A stretch of 64,000 nucleotides of DNA from JALHFZ01 sp963674625 (GCA_963674625.2 CAXXXO010000001.1:62001-126000); one strand, 5' to 3'; numbered from the stretch's first letter, positions 32,797 to 41,724 are shown. Notes: a model not told the origin generated them from the sequence alone. A program made the numbers and translations.

Positions 32797-34185
32797 CTAT
32801 ACCCCGGAAACCGTCTCGAAGGAGTACCGGAATATCTCTGGGTCGAGTGGATCCTTCAGGGTCACCAGGTGGTCCACCGTCCACTGGTAGCACTTGTTCT
32901 TCGGGAAGAGGGGTTCGTCGGTGAGCAGGGCAACGGAGCCGCCGGAGGAGTTCATCTGTCCGGGGTAGCTCATATAGAAGAAGCGAAATTTGGCGCACTT
33001 TGCCACGGAGGTGGCCAGCTCGATATCCTTGGAGATGACTTCGATGACGATGGCGACTTCGTGGGAGCTGGTTTTTACCACAGGTTCGTTCTCTTTCATG
33101 ATGGCATCTTTTCCGTAGGTATGGAAGTAAAGCTCATACAGGCCGTCCCGATGGGACCCGATGATTTCGGAGACTTTCTTCCGGGTGTCAGCGAGGATCA
33201 TGTCGAGATGGTCGATGGCCCGGGTGTCCCGGATACCGACGAAATGGTAGACCCGGTGGCCCGCCTCGCCCGCGCCCTCGAGCTTTACTTTATAGCTGCC
33301 GTCGGGGGAGGGGACGAAGACGCTTCCGGTGACTTTGCAGATCCTGTCGGTCATCGCCTCGTATTTGCTGTTGTGCATATCGAGAATGCCTCCGGGCAGC
33401 GCCTGTACGAAGGGGTTGGTTCGTTCATACATGGAATGGGCCGCCACGCTGTGGGGTGTAGCCTGCTGGTCCGGATGGATGGGTTCTATGGTGAAATAGT
33501 CGTCGTAAACCGTTCCGATAATCGACTCCTTTACCTTCTGGGGCCAGCAGACAAGGGACGCACACTCTGCGGCTTTTCCCATGTGGAGGCTGACTCCCCT
33601 GTCGAACCCCTTAAAAATCGGATAGGCGGCAAGCACAGCGTCGTCGCAGGCCCTTCCGGCAATGATGACATCCGCTCCCTTTTCAAGAGCGTGGACGAAC
33701 TGTTCAATTCCCATGCTTGCTGTGACGTTTGTAGTGTTGTCGAGCACTTCGTCGGTCAGAGGGTAGGAAGCGCCGAGAGGCTCCGTTTCGCCACGCCGCA
33801 CTCTCTCTCTCAGTTTGTCGATGGAAAGCTGAGAGTAGATGAGGGCCATGGTGAAGGGCTCCATCTTGCGTTCTTTCGCAACGGACCGGATGATGTCGGC
33901 GTAGAGGTTGACCCCCCTGTCCGTTCCGGTGGTGCTGCACGAGCCGACAATCATGGGGACTTTCTTTTTGCGGGCCTCCACAAGGGTAATCTCGAGGTCG
34001 TGCCGTTCCCACTCGATAGGATTATGGGGCATATCCGCCCCCAAAAATGTGGGGCCAGCGTCGGCAGTCCCGGCGTCGGCCCCAAAACAATCGATATCTC
34101 GCTTTACCCCTTCGTAAAATGTTCCCTTTTCAATGATATTATCACCAAGGTTGCCGGTTGAAACCAACAGAGAAACCTTCCTCAT
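32797..34185 (-). CDS. Acyclic terpene utilisation AtuA family protein (DUF1446)
   Basis: A 462-residue member of the AtuA/DUF1446 family, named from acyclic terpene degradation in Pseudomonas but of unproven chemistry. Family features include LGADMPHNPIEW, VGSCSTTGTDRGVN and VIIAGRACDDAVLAAYP. There is no signal peptide. It is the first gene of the minus-strand operon, with AGGAG upstream of the ATG and a consensus promoter at 34273-34301. A linked DUF4387 gene supports the assignment. In this context it may act on the imported acid or its CoA ester, which is inference. Confidence 0.9.
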   Translation of the reverse strand: MRKVSLLVSTGNLGDNIIEKGTFYEGVKRDIDCFGADAGTADAGPTFLGADMPHNPIEWERHDLEITLVEARKKKVPMIVGSCSTTGTDRGVNLYADIIRSVAKERKMEPFTMALIYSQLSIDKLRERVRRGETEPLGASYPLTDEVLDNTTNVTASMGIEQFVHALEKGADVIIAGRACDDAVLAAYPIFKGFDRGVSLHMGKAAECASLVCWPQKVKESIIGTVYDDYFTIEPIHPDQQATPHSVAAHSMYERTNPFVQALPGGILDMHNSKYEAMTDRICKVTGSVFVPSPDGSYKVKLEGAGEAGHRVYHFVGIRDTRAIDHLDMILADTRKKVSEIIGSHRDGLYELYFHTYGKDAIMKENEPVVKTSSHEVAIVIEVISKDIELATSVAKCAKFRFFYMSYPGQMNSSGGSVALLTDEPLFPKNKCYQWTVDHLVTLKDPLDPEIFRYSFETVSGV

Positions 34186-34239
34186 GGATATGTCTCCTTC
34201 CGTGGTTTTAAAATATGCATCTTGAAAACTGGAGAAAAG

Positions 34240-34261
34240 TTTCGGAAGTCTACTTCCGAAA
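34240..34261. promoter_or_regulatory. NrpR-type operator site 1
   Basis: A palindrome of two 10-bp arms with a 2-bp centre (arms TTTCGGAAGT and ACTTCCGAAA), containing CGGAA-N6-TTCCG at 34243-34258. GGAA-N6-TTCC is the operator of the NrpR regulator in methanogens. The site sits about 8-24 bp downstream of the predicted start of the minus-strand operon transcript, where a bound repressor would block RNA polymerase. Confidence 0.72.
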
Positions 34262-34272
34262 ATACCAAGAGC

Positions 34273-34301
34273 ATCATAAGCTTATTACATCCCATTGTCA
34301 A
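34273..34301 (-). promoter_or_regulatory. Sigma-70 promoter of the acid-catabolism operon
   Basis: On the minus strand, TTGACA (34301-34296), a 17-bp spacer and TATGAT (34278-34273). It lies about 90 bp before the AtuA-like start. Its -35 overlaps the -35 of the divergent regulator promoter. Confidence 0.72.
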
Positions 34302-34323
34302 TGCATGCGGATCATGTTATAAA
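34295..34323 (+). promoter_or_regulatory. Sigma-70 promoter of the NrpR-like regulator
   Basis: TTGTCA at 34295-34300, 17-bp spacer, TATAAA at 34318-34323. Five bases are shared with the -35 of the divergent operon promoter, so polymerase probably cannot occupy both at once. Confidence 0.7.
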
Positions 34324-34399
34324 AAGATCAGTTATCAGCTCATTCTTGAAGGCAAGTTGTATTTTTGAAAGATATGAGACGGAACAGGAAAAAATATTT

Positions 34400-34415
34400 C
34401 GGAACTATATTTCCG
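34400..34415. promoter_or_regulatory. NrpR-type operator site 2
   Basis: CGGAA-N6-TTCCG (centre CTATAT), the same pattern as site 1, about 70 bp downstream of the predicted regulator transcript start and 51 bp before its ATG. Two further CGGAACAG half-sites flank it (34380-34387 and 34420-34427). The centre-to-centre distance to site 1 is 157 bp. Confidence 0.68.
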
Positions 34416-34465
34416 TAGTCGGAACAGATCGAAAATCAAATCTTTTGGAATTATGGAGGTCTATA

Positions 34466-35461
34466 ATGTTTGAAATTGAAGAATATCCCGAGACGGTGGT
34501 CGAGATTATGCGGATTCTCTATTTTTCGGGAAAGCTGCAGACCTCAGGAGATCTTCAGAATGCTCTTCAGAAAAAGGGAATTGAGGTGGAAACCCGAACG
34601 ATCAGGTACCACCTGACAACCCTTGAAAAAAAGTCGCTGCTGAAGCGTTTCGGCAACAGGGGAGTTCTCCTCACGGAAAAAGGAATCAATGAGGCGAAAA
34701 TGCTCCTGGTTTTCGACAGAGTAGGCGGGCTAGCCATGGAGACAGAGAGGCTATCGCTGGAATGCGATTACACTTCATCGACGGGAAAAGGGACGGTTAT
34801 GGTGAACACCCTGCTCATAGATGAGGACAAAATGCCCGGAGCGCTGAAAATACTCGCTCGCGTTGCGGAGAGCGGAGTCATCGTCTCTTCCCGCCTGGGC
34901 ATTCTTAAATCTTCAGAGAGAATGTGGAATTACGAAGTCCCAAAAGGTAAAAACGCCCTTATCGGCGTTTCGAGCCGGAATTATGACGTCCTTTTGCAGC
35001 AGTACAGAATTCCTACGGAAACGAGCGCAACCTTCCTCTATCATGTGGAAGATTTCAAGCCCTCAGGGATAACAGACATTATCTCCCACGCCGGAATAAC
35101 TCTGAGTCCCGGAGAATTGCTTATACGGGGAAAATACACCTCCGTTTCCGGGGTGATAGAGGGAGGAAGCGGCCTTGTAACGGCGGCGATCAAAACTTTC
35201 CCGTCCCTATACTTCGACGAGGTGCAGAAAATCCTCAGTGATCTCGACCCGAGCCTTTTCAGCGGGCCAGTGGAGCTCAAGGCACAGATTCCCCAGTTTT
35301 ACCGCATGTCCTATAAGGATCGGAACAAGGGATACATGCTGGTCTACGGGGGCGCCAATTTTTTCGCTCCTCTTGTCGAGCAGGGGCTGGCTGAAATGCT
35401 CTCCATCAGCCACAGCATCTACGAATCTGCAAAAATGCTGCCGGTCAGCCAGCTGTTCTAA
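34466..35461 (+). CDS. NrpR-like (DUF128) transcriptional regulator with winged-helix N-terminus
   Basis: A 331-residue regulator. Residues 1-70 form a ribonuclease R-type winged helix (VEIMRILYFSGKL, then VETRTIRYHLTTLEKKSLLKR). Residues 85-331 form one DUF128/NrpR effector domain. Methanogen NrpR has two such domains, or two proteins, and represses nitrogen genes until 2-oxoglutarate binds. ATG 34466 has GGAGG 6 nt upstream; the frame extends upstream over the promoter and operator, which is unlikely to be coding. Divergent orientation and operator copies beside both promoters indicate control of the acid operon and of itself. The inducer is inferred to be a 2-oxoacid or related carboxylate. 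Confidence 0.85.
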   Translation: MFEIEEYPETVVEIMRILYFSGKLQTSGDLQNALQKKGIEVETRTIRYHLTTLEKKSLLKRFGNRGVLLTEKGINEAKMLLVFDRVGGLAMETERLSLECDYTSSTGKGTVMVNTLLIDEDKMPGALKILARVAESGVIVSSRLGILKSSERMWNYEVPKGKNALIGVSSRNYDVLLQQYRIPTETSATFLYHVEDFKPSGITDIISHAGITLSPGELLIRGKYTSVSGVIEGGSGLVTAAIKTFPSLYFDEVQKILSDLDPSLFSGPVELKAQIPQFYRMSYKDRNKGYMLVYGGANFFAPLVEQGLAEMLSISHSIYESAKMLPVSQLF

Positions 35462-35470
35462 GGTCAGGAT

Positions 35471-35809
35471 ATGAAAATAAACCCATTCAAAAAACACGTG
35501 GCCCTACTTCTCGAAAATCTTCCTCCCGAACTTCTCAAAGAGCTGAACGGAGGCATTCTCGTCTTCCCCGGAAGGAAAACCGAGGGAGACTCCCTGATCA
35601 TGGGGGAATATATCGAAGATCCGGGGCTCGGCAAGCTTGTGGCGCTCTACTATGGCAGCTTCGCAGAGGACCTGCGCGGAGAGCCTCCTGAAGTATGGGA
35701 GGAGGAGATCGAGGAGACCGTCCTCCATGAGCTTCGCCATCACGTGGAATCCCTTGCCGGGGTGGATTACCTGGGCGAAGAGGAAGAGCGGGAGTTTTAT
35801 AAGAACTGA
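35471..35809 (+). CDS. Minimal zinc metallopeptidase family protein
   Basis: A 112-residue protein of the metallopeptidase family PF06262 (zincin-like fold). HELRH at 86-90 (HExxH) is followed by HVE, giving the family motif. FPGRKTEGDSLIMGEYIEDP marks the N-terminal strands. No signal peptide. It lies 9 bp after the NrpR-like gene and is probably co-transcribed, though the family is widespread and its role is unknown, so the link may be incidental. An 8-bp inverted repeat (35806-35813 / 35827-35834) overlaps its stop codon. Confidence 0.85.
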   Translation: MKINPFKKHVALLLENLPPELLKELNGGILVFPGRKTEGDSLIMGEYIEDPGLGKLVALYYGSFAEDLRGEPPEVWEEEIEETVLHELRHHVESLAGVDYLGEEEEREFYKN

Positions 35810-36155
35810 CGGCGAAGACGAATTTTGCCGTCAGGCTCTTTGCCCTGCGCACGCCTTCCTGCGGAGGAAAGGGAAGGCCTGTCCCTTGACGGGAGGGACG
35901 ATGAAGTATAGCATTCATACAGTTGAGAATTCTGTCTGAAGGACGGGAATTGCGCTGAAAAAGCGGCGGTTCCGTCCGTATGCGTGTGTCCGGACCATGA
36001 ATCGCTCAGGCAGTCTGTTCTCACGGAGCAGACTGCTGCATCGGAAGACCAACGGGCCGGGACACTCCGGTTTCCGGACTCCCGTAAGAAGCATATAAAA
36101 CTTCAGTCAATTGCAGAAACAGAAGAAATACATAAAAAGAGGAAGGGTGTTGACG
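35810..36155. other. Intergenic region upstream of the methylmalonyl-CoA mutase operon
   Basis: 346 bp without a supported gene. It contains a possible promoter (TTGACG at 35886-35891 with TAGCAT at 35909-35914, 17-bp spacer), the hairpin overlapping the preceding stop, and an 8-bp inverted repeat GCAGTCTG/CAGACTGC (36010-36017 / 36029-36036). I looked for a cobalamin riboswitch because MutB uses B12, but its conserved boxes are absent. Confidence 0.5.
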
Positions 36156-38303
36156 TTGCATACGGAAGATCAGGACATCTCTCAATCCGTTCCCGAGGTT
36201 TCCTTTGACGAATTTCCTCCCGTCTCCTACGAGGAATGGCGAAGAGAGGCGGAGCTTACCCTCAAGGGCGCTCCCTTTGAAAAGCGTCTGCGGACCCGCA
36301 CCTACGAAGGAATAACTCTCGAACCCCTTTATGTCGGGGAGAACACCGCGGACTTTCTTCAGAAAACGACCCTCCCCGGCGAGCTTGATTTCCTTCGGGG
36401 AACGGAACCTCTTGGATATATCGACGGGTCCTGGGCCATCGCCCAGGGAGTTGAAGCCACTCTGCCCGAGGAGGCAAATACCCTCATTCGGGAGGAGCTG
36501 AAGGCCGGTTCCACGGCGGTAAGCCTTGACCTGAACGGCGATACTCTTCGGTGCCGGGAGGGAGAGAGCGACGGAGAGAGAGGAGTTTCCCTGTCGACCC
36601 TGAAGGATATGGAAACCCTTCTCGACGGAATAGACATGAAAGAAAAGGAACTGCATATTTTCGCCGGTCCCTCCGCCCTCCCTCTCCTGGCTCTCTTTGC
36701 CGCCCGGGAGGAGACGCAGCCCGGACGCTCCGGCATCAAGGGGTGCATCGGCGCCGATCCCCTGGGCATGCTGGCCCGTGACGGAAAGCTTCCCTGCACT
36801 CTTGACCGGCTCTACGACGAGATGGCCCTGGCCGCCCGATGGTCGCAGGAGGCCATGTCTTCCCTCAAAACCGTGCTGGTGAGAGGGGATGTCTACCATG
36901 ACGGGGGAGCGGGCGTCGTCCAGGAACTCGCCTTCGCCATGTCCACAGGCATCGCCTATGTACGGGCGCTGCTGCAGAGGGGCATGGATGCCGAGTCCGC
37001 GGCGGGGCAGATGCGCTTCAGCTTTTCCCTGGGCCTGAATTTCTTCATGGAGATCGCCAAGCTGAGGGCCGCCCGGATGCTCTGGTCCCAGATCATCGAG
37101 GCCTTCGGGGGAAGCACGGCGGCGCGGGAAATCGACATCTTCGCGAACACCTCCTCTTTCACTGAAACCGTATACGACCCCTATGTCAATGTCCTCCGGG
37201 GAACGACTGAGGCTTTCTCCGCAGTCGTGGGAGGAATCAGCGGAATGCGGGTCCGTCCTCTGGACGAGGCGGTGGGGCAGTCCATCCCCTCTTCCCGGCG
37301 GATTGCCCGGAATATTCAGGTTCTGCTGAAAAGCGAGTTCAATCTTCTTCAGCCCGTGGACCCCGCCGGCGGATCGTGGTACATCGAAGCCCTCACGAAG
37401 CAGGTGGCGGAGAGCGCCTGGAAGATGCTTCAGCAGATCGAGGAAAAAGGGGGAATGGCCGACTCCATCGCCTCCGGGTTCGTCCAGAAAGAGGTGGCCG
37501 CCGTTCTCGAATCCCGTTTCGCCAATCTCGACACCCGCACCGACCGGGCCGTGGGGACGAACATGTATCCCAATACCGCTGAGAAGCCCCTGCAGAGGGA
37601 GGCCCCTGATAAGGCAGAAGTACAGCGAAAGAGAAGCGCCGCTGTAGAGGAGTATCGGAGCGGCACGGACAAGAAGCGCCGGGAAGAAGCCCTCGCCGGC
37701 ATCTCGGGGCAGGAGAACGGCCTGCCTGCTGACCTCATGAAGACCCTCGCGGATGTCTTCAGCGCCGGGGCGACCCTTTGTGAAGTACGGGAAAGGCTGA
37801 ACAGCGGCTGTGAAGCCGGTCCGGAGGCTGCGGCCATCGAACCCCGCCGGTGGACGGAAAAATACGAGGCCCTCAGAAAGAGGAGCGAAGAATACGCCGC
37901 GAAAACAGGCCGGCGGATCCGCATTTTCCTCGCAAACATGGGCCCCCTCGCCCAGCACAAGGCCCGGGCGGATTTCAGCACGTCCTTCATGGAAGTGGCC
38001 GATTTCGACGTATTAAAGAACAGCGGATTTTCCGCTGTTGACGAGGCAGTCGAAGCGGCCGTGCAGTCCGGCGCCGACGCCGCAGTCATCTGTTCCACCG
38101 ACGATACCTATCCGGAGATTGTCCCGCCCCTCGCCCGGGGAATAAAAGAATCCTCTCCGGAGATGATGGTCCTGCTCGCGGGCTCTCCCGCACCGGAGTA
38201 CAAGGAATCCTACTTAGAGGCCGGGGTGGACGATTTCATCCACGTCCGGGCCAACTGCCGCCAGATTCTGGAAAATATTCAAAAAGCCAGGGGGATTGAA
38301 TGA
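36156..38303 (+). CDS. mutA: Methylmalonyl-CoA mutase small (non-catalytic) subunit
   Basis: A 715-residue protein homologous to MutB along its length, pairing with it to interconvert methylmalonyl-CoA and succinyl-CoA. The TIM-barrel part includes RFSFSLGLNFFMEIAKLRAARM. The C-terminal Rossmann-like domain lacks the DxHxxG cobalamin motif (the position reads MGPLAQHKAR), as expected for the small subunit. TTG 36156 is chosen because GAGGAAGGG lies 8 nt upstream; ATG 36111 has no site. Its stop overlaps the mutB start. The operon would process propionyl units, including those possibly released by the neighbouring acid pathway. Confidence 0.9.
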   Translation: MHTEDQDISQSVPEVSFDEFPPVSYEEWRREAELTLKGAPFEKRLRTRTYEGITLEPLYVGENTADFLQKTTLPGELDFLRGTEPLGYIDGSWAIAQGVEATLPEEANTLIREELKAGSTAVSLDLNGDTLRCREGESDGERGVSLSTLKDMETLLDGIDMKEKELHIFAGPSALPLLALFAAREETQPGRSGIKGCIGADPLGMLARDGKLPCTLDRLYDEMALAARWSQEAMSSLKTVLVRGDVYHDGGAGVVQELAFAMSTGIAYVRALLQRGMDAESAAGQMRFSFSLGLNFFMEIAKLRAARMLWSQIIEAFGGSTAAREIDIFANTSSFTETVYDPYVNVLRGTTEAFSAVVGGISGMRVRPLDEAVGQSIPSSRRIARNIQVLLKSEFNLLQPVDPAGGSWYIEALTKQVAESAWKMLQQIEEKGGMADSIASGFVQKEVAAVLESRFANLDTRTDRAVGTNMYPNTAEKPLQREAPDKAEVQRKRSAAVEEYRSGTDKKRREEALAGISGQENGLPADLMKTLADVFSAGATLCEVRERLNSGCEAGPEAAAIEPRRWTEKYEALRKRSEEYAAKTGRRIRIFLANMGPLAQHKARADFSTSFMEVADFDVLKNSGFSAVDEAVEAAVQSGADAAVICSTDDTYPEIVPPLARGIKESSPEMMVLLAGSPAPEYKESYLEAGVDDFIHVRANCRQILENIQKARGIE

Positions 38304-40501
38304 TGAGCGCGAATCCCGATTTCCGCAGCATTCCCTTCCGCGCCGGGCTTCCGGAGGAACAGCCTTCCTTCGAGGCCTGGAAGAAGCGCATCGAAGAGCA
38401 GACGGGAAAACCCTACGAATCCTTTTACGACTCCACCATGGAGCAGATCGACCTGAAGCCCGTCTACACGGCGAAAGACACGGAAAGCCTGCCCCATATA
38501 AAATACAGCGCCGGCATTCCTCCTTTCCTGCGGGGACCCTACCCGACCATGTACGTCACCAGGCCCTGGACGGTCCGCCAGTATGCGGGGTTCTCCACGG
38601 CGGAGGAAAGCAACGCCTTTTACCGGCGCAACCTCGCCGCCGGTCAGAAGGGGCTCTCCATAGCCTTCGACCTCGCGACCCACAGGGGGTACGATTCAGA
38701 TCATCCGAGGGTGGCAGGGGACGTGGGCAAGGCGGGAGTGGCCGTAGACTCCATCCTCGACATGGAAATCCTCTTCTCCCATATCCCCCTGGGGCAGATG
38801 TCCGTCTCCATGACCATGAACGGAGCCGTTCTTCCCATCATGGCCTTTTACATCGTCGCGGCGGAGGAGCAGGGAGTGGACAGGGCGGACCTTACCGGGA
38901 CGATTCAAAACGACATCCTGAAGGAATTCATGGTCCGCAACACCTACATCTATCCCCCGGAGGCCTCCATGCGCATCATCGGGGACATCTTCGCCTACAC
39001 CTGCAAATACATGCCCAAGTTCAACAGCATCAGCATCTCGGGGTATCACATCCAGGAGGCGGGAGCGACGGCTGACATCGAGCTGGGATACACCCTGGCC
39101 GACGGCCTCGAGTATATCCGCACCGGAATCAGGTCAGGCCTTGACATCGACAATTTCGCCCCCCGGCTTTCCTTCTTCTGGGGCATCGGAAAGAATTACT
39201 TCATGGAAGTGGCCAAAATGAGGGCCGCCCGTATGCTCTGGGCCAAGATCGTGAAGCAGTTCAACCCCAAAAAGGCGAAGTCCATGGCTTTGCGGACCCA
39301 CTGCCAGACGTCGGGATGGAGCCTCACCGCCCAGGATCCCTTCAACAACATCGCCCGTACATGCGTTGAGGCCATGGCGGCCGCTCTCGGCCACACCCAG
39401 TCCCTCCACACCAACGCCCTCGACGAGGCCATCGCCCTTCCCACGGATTTCTCAGCCCGGATCGCCCGGAACACCCAGCTCTATCTCCAGGACGAAACCG
39501 GAATCCTCAAGGTGATCGACCCCTGGGGGGGCTCCTATTACGTGGAGGCCCTCACGGATGAACTGATCCGACGTTCCTGGGCCCATATCCAGGAAGTGGA
39601 GGAACTCGGCGGAATGTCGAAAGCCATAGAAACGGGCCTTCCCAAAATGCGTATCGAAGAGGCCGCCGCACGGCGCCAGGCCCATATCGACTCCGGCAGG
39701 GAGAAAATTCTCGGGGTGAACTACCTGAGAAAAGACGAGGAAGACCCCATCGACATCCTCGAGGTGGACAATTCCGTCGTCCGGACAGCCCAGATTGAGC
39801 GGCTCCGCAAGCTCAGGGCCAACAGGGACCCGCAGAAGGTGAAAGAGTGCCTGGATAAAATCACCCGTTCCATGGAGACGGGGGAGGGGAACCTCCTCGA
39901 CCTTGCCGTCGACGCCGCCCGCGCCCGGGCCAGCCTGGGGGAGATCTCCGACGCAATCGAGAAGGTCTCGGGCCGCCACAAGGCCGTGATCCGCTCCATA
40001 TCCGGAATTTACAGCAGCGAGTTTGCCGACGAGGACATCATCCAGGAAGTGCGCAGGATGACTGCGGACTTCGAAAAGAGAGAAGGACGCCGCCCGAGGA
40101 TCATGGTCGCCAAGATGGGCCAGGACGGCCATGACCGGGGAGCAAAGGTCGTGGCGACGGCCTACGCGGACATGGGATTCGACGTGGACATAGGCTCCCT
40201 CTTCCAGACGCCGGAGGAGACGGCCCAGGACGCCGTGGACAACGACGTGCATATCGTGGGAATGAGCTCCCTCGCCGCAGGGCACAAGACCCTTCTTCCC
40301 CAGCTGATCGAAGAACTCAGGAAACGCGGCCGGGAGGACATCATGGTCATTGCGGGCGGGGTCATCCCTGCTCAGGATTATGAATATCTTCGGGAGCACG
40401 GCGCCGCAGCCATCTACGGGCCGGGCACGATCATCCCCGTGGCGGCGAAGGAAATGCTTGAAATTCTCAACGCCCGCCTTGCGGATGACCGGGAAGAGTA
40501 A
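38300..40501 (+). CDS. mutB: Methylmalonyl-CoA mutase large (catalytic) subunit
   Basis: A 733-residue adenosylcobalamin-dependent mutase. The substrate barrel carries TMYVTRPWTVRQYAGFSTAE, with the catalytic Tyr equivalent, and AFDLATHRGYDSDHPRV. The B12-binding domain has DGHDRG at 609-614 with His611 as lower cobalt ligand, followed by GSLFQTPEE and the GG motif region VIAGGVIPAQDY. Full length. ATG 38300 overlaps the mutA stop (ATGA); ATG 38303 is an equally possible start. The stop overlaps the meaB ATG as TAATG, so all three genes are translationally coupled. Confidence 0.97.
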   Translation: MMSANPDFRSIPFRAGLPEEQPSFEAWKKRIEEQTGKPYESFYDSTMEQIDLKPVYTAKDTESLPHIKYSAGIPPFLRGPYPTMYVTRPWTVRQYAGFSTAEESNAFYRRNLAAGQKGLSIAFDLATHRGYDSDHPRVAGDVGKAGVAVDSILDMEILFSHIPLGQMSVSMTMNGAVLPIMAFYIVAAEEQGVDRADLTGTIQNDILKEFMVRNTYIYPPEASMRIIGDIFAYTCKYMPKFNSISISGYHIQEAGATADIELGYTLADGLEYIRTGIRSGLDIDNFAPRLSFFWGIGKNYFMEVAKMRAARMLWAKIVKQFNPKKAKSMALRTHCQTSGWSLTAQDPFNNIARTCVEAMAAALGHTQSLHTNALDEAIALPTDFSARIARNTQLYLQDETGILKVIDPWGGSYYVEALTDELIRRSWAHIQEVEELGGMSKAIETGLPKMRIEEAAARRQAHIDSGREKILGVNYLRKDEEDPIDILEVDNSVVRTAQIERLRKLRANRDPQKVKECLDKITRSMETGEGNLLDLAVDAARARASLGEISDAIEKVSGRHKAVIRSISGIYSSEFADEDIIQEVRRMTADFEKREGRRPRIMVAKMGQDGHDRGAKVVATAYADMGFDVDIGSLFQTPEETAQDAVDNDVHIVGMSSLAAGHKTLLPQLIEELRKRGREDIMVIAGGVIPAQDYEYLREHGAAAIYGPGTIIPVAAKEMLEILNARLADDREE

Positions 40502-41658
40502 TGGCATCTGAAAAGTACAAGCCCGAATGGACCCCGGATGACGCCGGTTCCGAATTCGCCGGCAGGGTCATGCCGGGTGTGGCGGGAGCCGCGGAGGGCG
40601 GCGGTGAGCCCAGGGCGCACCGCAGGCCCCCCCGGGCCCGCAGACTTTCTCTCGACGACTACGAGAAGGGAGTGCTCGGGGGAGACCGGGTCATCCTCTC
40701 CCGGGCCATCACCCTCGTGGAGAGCAACAACCCCGACCATTTCAACGATGCCCAGGAGCTGGTCCAGCGGATTCTTCCCCATACCGGCCGGGCGATCAGG
40801 GTGGGAATCACGGGCATTCCGGGAGCGGGAAAAAGCACCTTCATCGAGGCCCTCGGATGCTGCCTGACGGGTCAGGAGAAACAGGTGGCGGTGCTGGCCG
40901 TAGATCCGAGCAGCAGCATATCCGGGGGGAGCATCCTCGGCGATAAAACGAGGATGGAACAGCTTGCCCGGGATCCCCGGGCCTTCATCCGGCCTTCCCC
41001 CTCGGGGGGCACCCTCGGCGGGGTCACCCGCAAGAGCCGGGAGACCATGCTCCTCTGCGAGGCGGCGGGGTACGACGTTCTCCTTGTCGAGACCGTGGGA
41101 GTGGGCCAGAGCGAAACCACGGTCCGCTCCATGGTGGACTTCTTCCTTCTTCTGGTCGTCACCGGTGCCGGAGACGACCTCCAGGGGATCAAGAAGGGAG
41201 TCATCGAACTGTCGGACGCCATCCTGGTCAACAAGGCCGACGGAGACAACAAGAAGCGGGCTCTGGCAACGAAGGCGGACTACAACCAGATTCTTCACTA
41301 CCTGCGACCCGCGTCGGAAGGATGGACGCCCAGGGCGTATGTCTGCTCGTCTCTAACGGGAGAAGGCATAGAGGAAATCTGGGAAGTCATCTCCGAATTT
41401 CGGGAACAGGTCACCGCGTCCGGCCTTTTTCAGAAGAGAAGGAACGGCCAAACCCTGGAATGGGTTGACTCCATGGTGAACGAATTCGTGCGCAGCCGAA
41501 TTGCCCAGAACCCGGGCATAAAGGCATGCAGAGAGTCCATCAGGAGCCAGGTGCTTCAGGGAGATCTGACGGCAACCAGGGCCGCTGAGGCATTGATAGC
41601 GGCGATCGAGAAGCATCTCTTCCTCCGCCGGGAGAAGGAAAGCCGGAAGGGGGACTGA
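40501..41658 (+). CDS. meaB: Methylmalonyl-CoA mutase-associated GTPase MeaB
   Basis: A 385-residue G3E-family P-loop GTPase that guards and reloads cobalamin in the mutase. Walker A GIPGAGKS is at 105-112. VDPSSSISGGSILGDKTRM, VETVGVGQSE and the NKADGDNK guanine motif are intact. The first 45 residues are an Arg/Pro-rich extension not needed by the family; the start is fixed by overlap with the mutB stop (TAATG), although the upstream sequence offers no independent site. It is last in the mutA-mutB-meaB operon. Confidence 0.95.
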   Translation: MASEKYKPEWTPDDAGSEFAGRVMPGVAGAAEGGGEPRAHRRPPRARRLSLDDYEKGVLGGDRVILSRAITLVESNNPDHFNDAQELVQRILPHTGRAIRVGITGIPGAGKSTFIEALGCCLTGQEKQVAVLAVDPSSSISGGSILGDKTRMEQLARDPRAFIRPSPSGGTLGGVTRKSRETMLLCEAAGYDVLLVETVGVGQSETTVRSMVDFFLLLVVTGAGDDLQGIKKGVIELSDAILVNKADGDNKKRALATKADYNQILHYLRPASEGWTPRAYVCSSLTGEGIEEIWEVISEFREQVTASGLFQKRRNGQTLEWVDSMVNEFVRSRIAQNPGIKACRESIRSQVLQGDLTATRAAEALIAAIEKHLFLRREKESRKGD

Positions 41659-41724
41659 AGGGTCCTTTCAGCGAAAATTTTTCTGGGCCGATATTGTATC
41701 GCAGGCATTGCGCATTGATCTGTC

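Noticed and set aside
35810..36155. Cobalamin riboswitch before the B12-dependent mutase operon
   Set aside because: The conserved boxes of the riboswitch are not present; only short unrelated hairpins are seen.
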